Shown here: positions 6,129 through 9,183 of the stretch, piece after piece | Layout of the letters: every line of letters begins with the position of its first letter | How positions within the stretch are numbered: position 1 is the first letter of the stretch | Origin: Spirosoma sp. | Lineage (GTDB): Bacteria; Bacteroidota; Bacteroidia; Cytophagales; Spirosomataceae | Direction: 5' to 3' | Assembly: GCA_025351545.1 (NCBI GenBank) | Contig: JANXVQ010000969.1 | Location: forward strand, 1 to 9,183 | Length of the DNA: 9,183 nt | Notes under the pieces: model-generated | What the model saw: only the letters and a program-made list of their open reading frames with translations | The model's database searches: none | What the model was told of the DNA's origin: nothing | Translations under genes and position numbers: made by a program

Positions 6129-6149
6129 GCCGGGCGACAATTGCCCGGC
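6129..6149 (+). promoter_or_regulatory. GC hairpin in the leader of RNase R, 7 nt before the start codon
   Basis: GCCGGGC (6129-6135) pairs perfectly with GCCCGGC (6143-6149) around a 7-nt loop, leaving only AAACAAC before the ATG at 6157. All seven pairs are G-C, which is striking in an AT-rich intergenic stretch. It lacks a following T-run, so it is not a terminator. Placed at the ribosome entry site it could modulate translation or protect the 5' end of the mRNA. Whether it is transcribed with rnr is not shown. Confidence 0.5.
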
Positions 6150-6156
6150 AAACAAC

Positions 6157-8646
6157 ATGAGAAACGGAAAACCGAAACAAGATAAATATGCAAAGGCCGC
6201 CCCTGGCCAACCCGCAACCAGACAGTCTCAAGCGACTCGTCCGCGCGAGAAAGGGGCCGAAAAATCAGGGAAAATTCAGTCCAGACCGATTCAACAGACT
6301 GACTCTTTTCTGGATGAATTAAAAAACGACATAATGGCGTTTTTTCAAATTAATGATGAGAAGTCATTTACACAGGATCAGGTTCTGGAACATTTTGACA
6401 CCAGCGATCGGCGCATGAAACTTTTCATGCATGGTCTTATTGGTGAACTTACCGACGAAGGTACTATTGTACGCCAGTCAGACGGAAGTTGCCGCGCCGA
6501 TGCAGATGCCAACCTCATTGAAGGTGTTGTAGATCACGTAAATTCGCGGTTTGCATTCGTCATCCCCGATACCGCTAGTGGTATACGTCGCGATAAGGAC
6601 GATGACATTTGGGTCTCGACCGATGACCTTGCCGGAGCCGTAGATGGCGACCGCGTTCGGGTGGTTCGCTTTATGGACTCTCGGAATGGGGGTCGTAGTG
6701 GCGCCCGGCGCCGAATTGAAGGTAAAGTTGCCAATGTTATTGAGCGTGGCCGCACCGAATTGGTAGGCCGCATTGAACTATGGCCAGACTACGGGTTCGT
6801 CGTTCCTGATAGCAAGAAAATATACGATGACATTTTCATCCCGAAAGAAAAACTCGGTGGAGCCAGCAATGACGAGAAGGTTATTGTTCGATTGACGAAA
6901 TATCCTGACTCACATAGCCACAAGCAACGTTTTGAGGGTGAGGTCATTACGGTACTGGGCATAGCCGGTCAGAATAATACTGAAATGCACGCGATTCTGG
7001 CGGAATTTGGTTTGCCAATTCATTTTCCAACGGATGTTGAGCAGGAAGCCGAAACGATTCCAACCCAGATTCAAGAGGAGGAGTTAGCTAAACGGCGCGA
7101 CATGCGCGAGGTTACCACGTTTACAATTGACCCGATTGATGCCAAAGATTTTGATGATGCCTTATCCGTTCAGATACTCGACAATGGCAACTACGAAATC
7201 GGTGTTCATATTGCCGATGTAACACACTATGTGCTGCCCGGCTCAAAACTCGAGGAAGAAGCCTACAAACGGGCAACATCGGTTTATCTGGTAGACCGTG
7301 TTGTGCCGATGCTCCCCGAAAAATTGTCGAATGGATTGTGTTCATTGCGGCCTAATGAAGATAAACTTACCTTCTCAGCCGTTTTTGAACTAACGCCAAA
7401 CGCTCAAATCGTGAAAGAATGGTTTGGCCGAACGGCGATTCATTCCGACCGACGTTTTTCGTACGAAGAAGCGCAGGACATTCTCAACAATGACAGGGGT
7501 GATTATCTGGAAGAACTCCGGTTGCTGAATGAGCTAGCGTACAAATTACGCGACGAGCGTTTCAAAAACGGAGCCATTAACTTCGAGACGGTTGAAGTAA
7601 AGTTTCGGTTAGACGAAAACGGCGTTCCGCTAGCCGTGTACCCGAAAATCCGTCAGGATACGAACAAGCTCATCGAAGAGTTTATGCTGCTGGCAAACAA
7701 GCGCGTAGCTGAGTTCGTGCATTCGCTCTCGAAACGCAACAAAAACGGCGACGAGAACACAATGGTCTACCGGGTTCATGAAGCCCCCGCCGAAGATAGA
7801 CTTCGCAGTTTTTCTGAGTTTGCCCGTAAACTCGGATACAAACTAAACGTAGACGACGAGCACCTGTCTAACTCAATGAATCGCTTTATGGCGAGTATTG
7901 AGGGTAAACCAGAAGCGGGTATGCTCCAGCAACTGGCCGTCCGAACCATGTCGAAGGCGCGCTACAGTACGGAAGATTTGGGGCACTTCGGCCTGGCATT
8001 CCGACGGTATTCACACTTTACGTCGCCCATTCGTCGCTACCCCGACATGATGGCTCACCGGTTATTGCAACATTACTTGGACAAAGGCAAACCCGCCGAC
8101 CGAGATGAATATGAAGATAAATGTCGGCACTCGTCAGAGCGGGAACGCATGGCTTCAGACGCCGAACGGGCAAGTATAAAATACAAACAGGTCGAATTTA
8201 TGAGCCGTATGGCTCCTGATCAGGCGTTTGAAGGTGTGATTTCAGGCGTCACGGAATTCGGCATTTTTGTGGAGATCACCGAAAATAGTTGTGAAGGTCT
8301 GGTACGTATGCAGGATCTGAGCGACGATTTCTATGAGTTCGATAAGGACAATTATCGCATCGTTGGTCAGCGCAACAAAAAGATGTACACCTTTGGCGAT
8401 TCGGTGGTAGTACGTGTGAAAGAAACCAACCTTGCCCGGCGAAGCATGGATTTCGCCTTAGTCAGCGACAACGCTAGCCGGACTACAGATTCAGGTGCTA
8501 GCCATCGATCAGGCCGAAGCGACGACAGTCGCCGATCGAGTGGCTCACGAGGAGTCTCCTCAGCTCGTCAGGGCAGCGGTTCGAAAAGTAAAGAAGGCGC
8601 AGCGTCCAAGGGTGAGAACCGGCGTGGAGGCCGCGGACGCCGATAA
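6157..8646 (+). CDS. rnr: Ribonuclease R (3'-5' exoribonuclease, RNB family)
   Basis: RNase R degrades structured RNA processively from the 3' end and takes part in mRNA, rRNA and tmRNA-linked decay. The 829-residue protein has the full domain order: a Lys/Gln-rich basic start (1-45), a winged-helix-like segment (about 48-110), two cold-shock domains (about 121-185, and 195-265 with YGFVVPD), the RNB domain from about 310, and an S1 domain (about 690-767, FEGVISGVTEFGIFVEI). The metal-binding aspartates sit in IDPIDAKDFDDAL as Asp325, Asp331, Asp333 and Asp334, matching Asp272, 278, 280 and 281 of E. coli RNase R. SPIRRYPD (623-630) is the conserved RNA-binding motif near the active site. The last ~57 residues (773-829) are a Ser/Arg/Gly/Lys-rich, disordered-looking basic tail. 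The frame ends TAA followed by an in-frame TAG. It has its own leader with hairpins and is followed by a terminator, so it is probably monocistronic. Confidence 0.97.
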   Translation: MRNGKPKQDKYAKAAPGQPATRQSQATRPREKGAEKSGKIQSRPIQQTDSFLDELKNDIMAFFQINDEKSFTQDQVLEHFDTSDRRMKLFMHGLIGELTDEGTIVRQSDGSCRADADANLIEGVVDHVNSRFAFVIPDTASGIRRDKDDDIWVSTDDLAGAVDGDRVRVVRFMDSRNGGRSGARRRIEGKVANVIERGRTELVGRIELWPDYGFVVPDSKKIYDDIFIPKEKLGGASNDEKVIVRLTKYPDSHSHKQRFEGEVITVLGIAGQNNTEMHAILAEFGLPIHFPTDVEQEAETIPTQIQEEELAKRRDMREVTTFTIDPIDAKDFDDALSVQILDNGNYEIGVHIADVTHYVLPGSKLEEEAYKRATSVYLVDRVVPMLPEKLSNGLCSLRPNEDKLTFSAVFELTPNAQIVKEWFGRTAIHSDRRFSYEEAQDILNNDRGDYLEELRLLNELAYKLRDERFKNGAINFETVEVKFRLDENGVPLAVYPKIRQDTNKLIEEFMLLANKRVAEFVHSLSKRNKNGDENTMVYRVHEAPAEDRLRSFSEFARKLGYKLNVDDEHLSNSMNRFMASIEGKPEAGMLQQLAVRTMSKARYSTEDLGHFGLAFRRYSHFTSPIRRYPDMMAHRLLQHYLDKGKPADRDEYEDKCRHSSERERMASDAERASIKYKQVEFMSRMAPDQAFEGVISGVTEFGIFVEITENSCEGLVRMQDLSDDFYEFDKDNYRIVGQRNKKMYTFGDSVVVRVKETNLARRSMDFALVSDNASRTTDSGASHRSGRSDDSRRSSGSRGVSSARQGSGSKSKEGAASKGENRRGGRGRR

Positions 8647-8653
8647 TAGCAAA

Positions 8654-8694
8654 AACGTCTGGCCTAATTCATAGGCCAGATGTTGAATCTTGTT
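8654..8694 (+). terminator. Hairpin terminator after RNase R
   Basis: A 12-bp stem with one G-U pair (8654-8665 with 8673-8684) and a 7-nt loop starts 7 nt after the rnr stop codon. A moderately T-rich tail follows (GAATCTTGTTT). An A-run precedes the stem. Confidence 0.75.
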
Positions 8695-8705
8695 TAAGAC
8701 TAGAC

Positions 8706-8737
8706 TTGTGTTTTAGCCTTGTAATCTATTATCTTTG
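8706..8737 (+). promoter_or_regulatory. Bacteroidota-type promoter of the tRNA-Arg gene
   Basis: TTG at 8706-8708 and TATCTTTG at 8730-8737 are separated by 21 nt, a full match to the -33 TTG / -7 TAnnTTTG consensus of Bacteroidota. Transcription would start near 8744, giving a leader of about 34 nt before the mature tRNA. This is the clearest promoter in the window. Confidence 0.75.
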
Positions 8738-8777
8738 CACCGCATCAGCGACCCGATCCTAGATAGGGAAATTGTTT

Positions 8778-8849
8778 GCTTTCGTAGTTCAATGGATAGA
8801 ATTTCGGTTTCCGGTACCGACGATAGGGGTTCGAATCCCTTCGAGAGCA
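8778..8849 (+). tRNA. tRNA-Arg (anticodon CCG)
   Basis: The cloverleaf is complete over 72 nt. Acceptor stem 8778-8784/8842-8848 has seven pairs with one G-U. The D arm is GTTC/GAAT with loop AATGGATA. The anticodon stem TCGGT/ACCGA (8804-8808/8816-8820) holds loop TTCCGGT with anticodon CCG at 8811-8813. The variable loop has 4 nt. The T arm is AGGGG/CCCTT around TTCGAAT. The discriminator is A8849 and the 3' CCA is not encoded (CTA follows), so it must be added after transcription. It decodes CGG arginine codons. It stands alone between its own promoter and a strong terminator. Confidence 0.96.
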
Positions 8850-8864
8850 CTATTTTTCGTCAAC

Positions 8865-8905
8865 AAACCCTATAACTCATTGATTTATAGGGTTTTTCTT
8901 TTTTT
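8865..8905 (+). terminator. Strong intrinsic terminator after tRNA-Arg
   Basis: An 11-bp perfect stem (8865-8875 with 8885-8895, AAACCCTATAA with TTATAGGGTTT) has a 9-nt loop and is followed by a T-run to 8905 interrupted by one C. It may also help stop the minus-strand gene entering from the right. The stretch 8906-9047 shows nothing else I can name. Confidence 0.9.
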
Positions 8906-9047
8906 AGAATTTCAAAACTATTCTTAGTTAGTAGCTATATAGTACCATACGGCGTTAACCCGATCATGCTGTACAAGAGTGGGTTCATGACTTGACCTTT
9001 TTGCCGAACCTTGTTCGATTGAAACCATGTTGTCGCGATTTTAGCTA

Positions 9048-9183
9048 TTAGGCTGTTGCCTGCGCATTGCTGTTTATGCCATCTATGACCTGGAACAATT
9101 GCTTAACACGCCCCTCAAATAGGCCAGATACACCCGAACTGTCAAAATCGGTGAAGGGTTGACGATGTAATATCTTCTTATCG
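9048..9183 (-). CDS. C-terminal end of an unidentified protein (cut by the window edge)
   Basis: A minus-strand frame stays open from the window end to a TAA at 9050-9048, followed directly by an in-frame TAG. It gives 44 residues, including HRQPFTDFDSSG, LFEGRVKQLFQVIDGIN and the end NSNAQATA. The composition is protein-like, with an amphipathic segment before the end, and no other frame in this stretch is as good. A frame of 44 codons can be open by chance, so the call is moderate. I do not recognise the family; the start and most of the gene lie beyond the window. It would be convergent with tRNA-Arg. Confidence 0.55.
   Translation of the reverse strand, partial: DKKILHRQPFTDFDSSGVSGLFEGRVKQLFQVIDGINSNAQATA

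Noticed and set aside
6535..6773. Minus-strand open frames inside rnr, and similar ones inside lipB and the exonuclease
   Set aside because: They lie wholly within well-supported genes and have shadow-like, Arg/Ser-rich composition.
8906..9047. Small inverted repeats such as CGAAC/GTTCG (9005-9009/9013-9017) as a terminator for the right-edge gene
   Set aside because: Stem is short and no T-run follows on the minus strand.

Overview
The window looks like chromosomal DNA of a Bacteroidota bacterium, most likely a member of Cytophagales close to Spirosoma. Three things point there. The tRNA gene is preceded by a TTG-N21-TATCTTTG promoter, which fits the Bacteroidota -33/-7 consensus (TAnnTTTG). 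The genes lack Shine-Dalgarno sequences and have A/T-rich leaders. The protein set (a lipoprotein S41 protease, a PolB-like exonuclease of the DNA_pol_B_exo2 type, and two conserved proteins of unknown function) is one I associate with this group. The genus is an inference from memory, not a database result.

Left edge (1-431): no convincing gene. Positions 11-117 hold four short hairpins in a mirrored arrangement (two forward, two reverse) with conserved outer bases, an oriented 4-nt loop and compensatory changes in the stems. Positions 121-333 are GC-rich and packed with complementary segments, which suggests a structured RNA or a decayed element. Positions 334-431 are AT-rich with nothing recognisable.

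Minus-strand block (432-3944): a conserved 496-residue protein of unknown function, a hairpin terminator, a secreted lipoprotein peptidase of family S41 with a PDZ domain, and a small YraN-family (UPF0102) nuclease-like protein. A perfect 14-bp palindrome lies between the last two.

Plus-strand block (4031-8849): lipB (octanoyltransferase of lipoate synthesis) is divergent from yraN. It is followed by a 134-residue conserved unknown protein, a PolB-type 3'-5' exonuclease whose first catalytic motif reads D-L-K instead of D-x-E, and a full-length RNase R (rnr) behind a leader with two hairpins. A terminator, a good promoter, tRNA-Arg(CCG) and a strong intrinsic terminator complete the block. 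At the right edge (9048-9183, minus) the C-terminal end of another reading frame enters the window.

Most genes are ordinary housekeeping functions: protein lipoylation, RNA decay, translation and envelope proteolysis. No defence system, CRISPR array, transposase or integrase is visible. The items most worth a second look are the covarying hairpin array, the adjacent hairpin-dense segment, the altered catalytic motif of the exonuclease and the structured leader of rnr.
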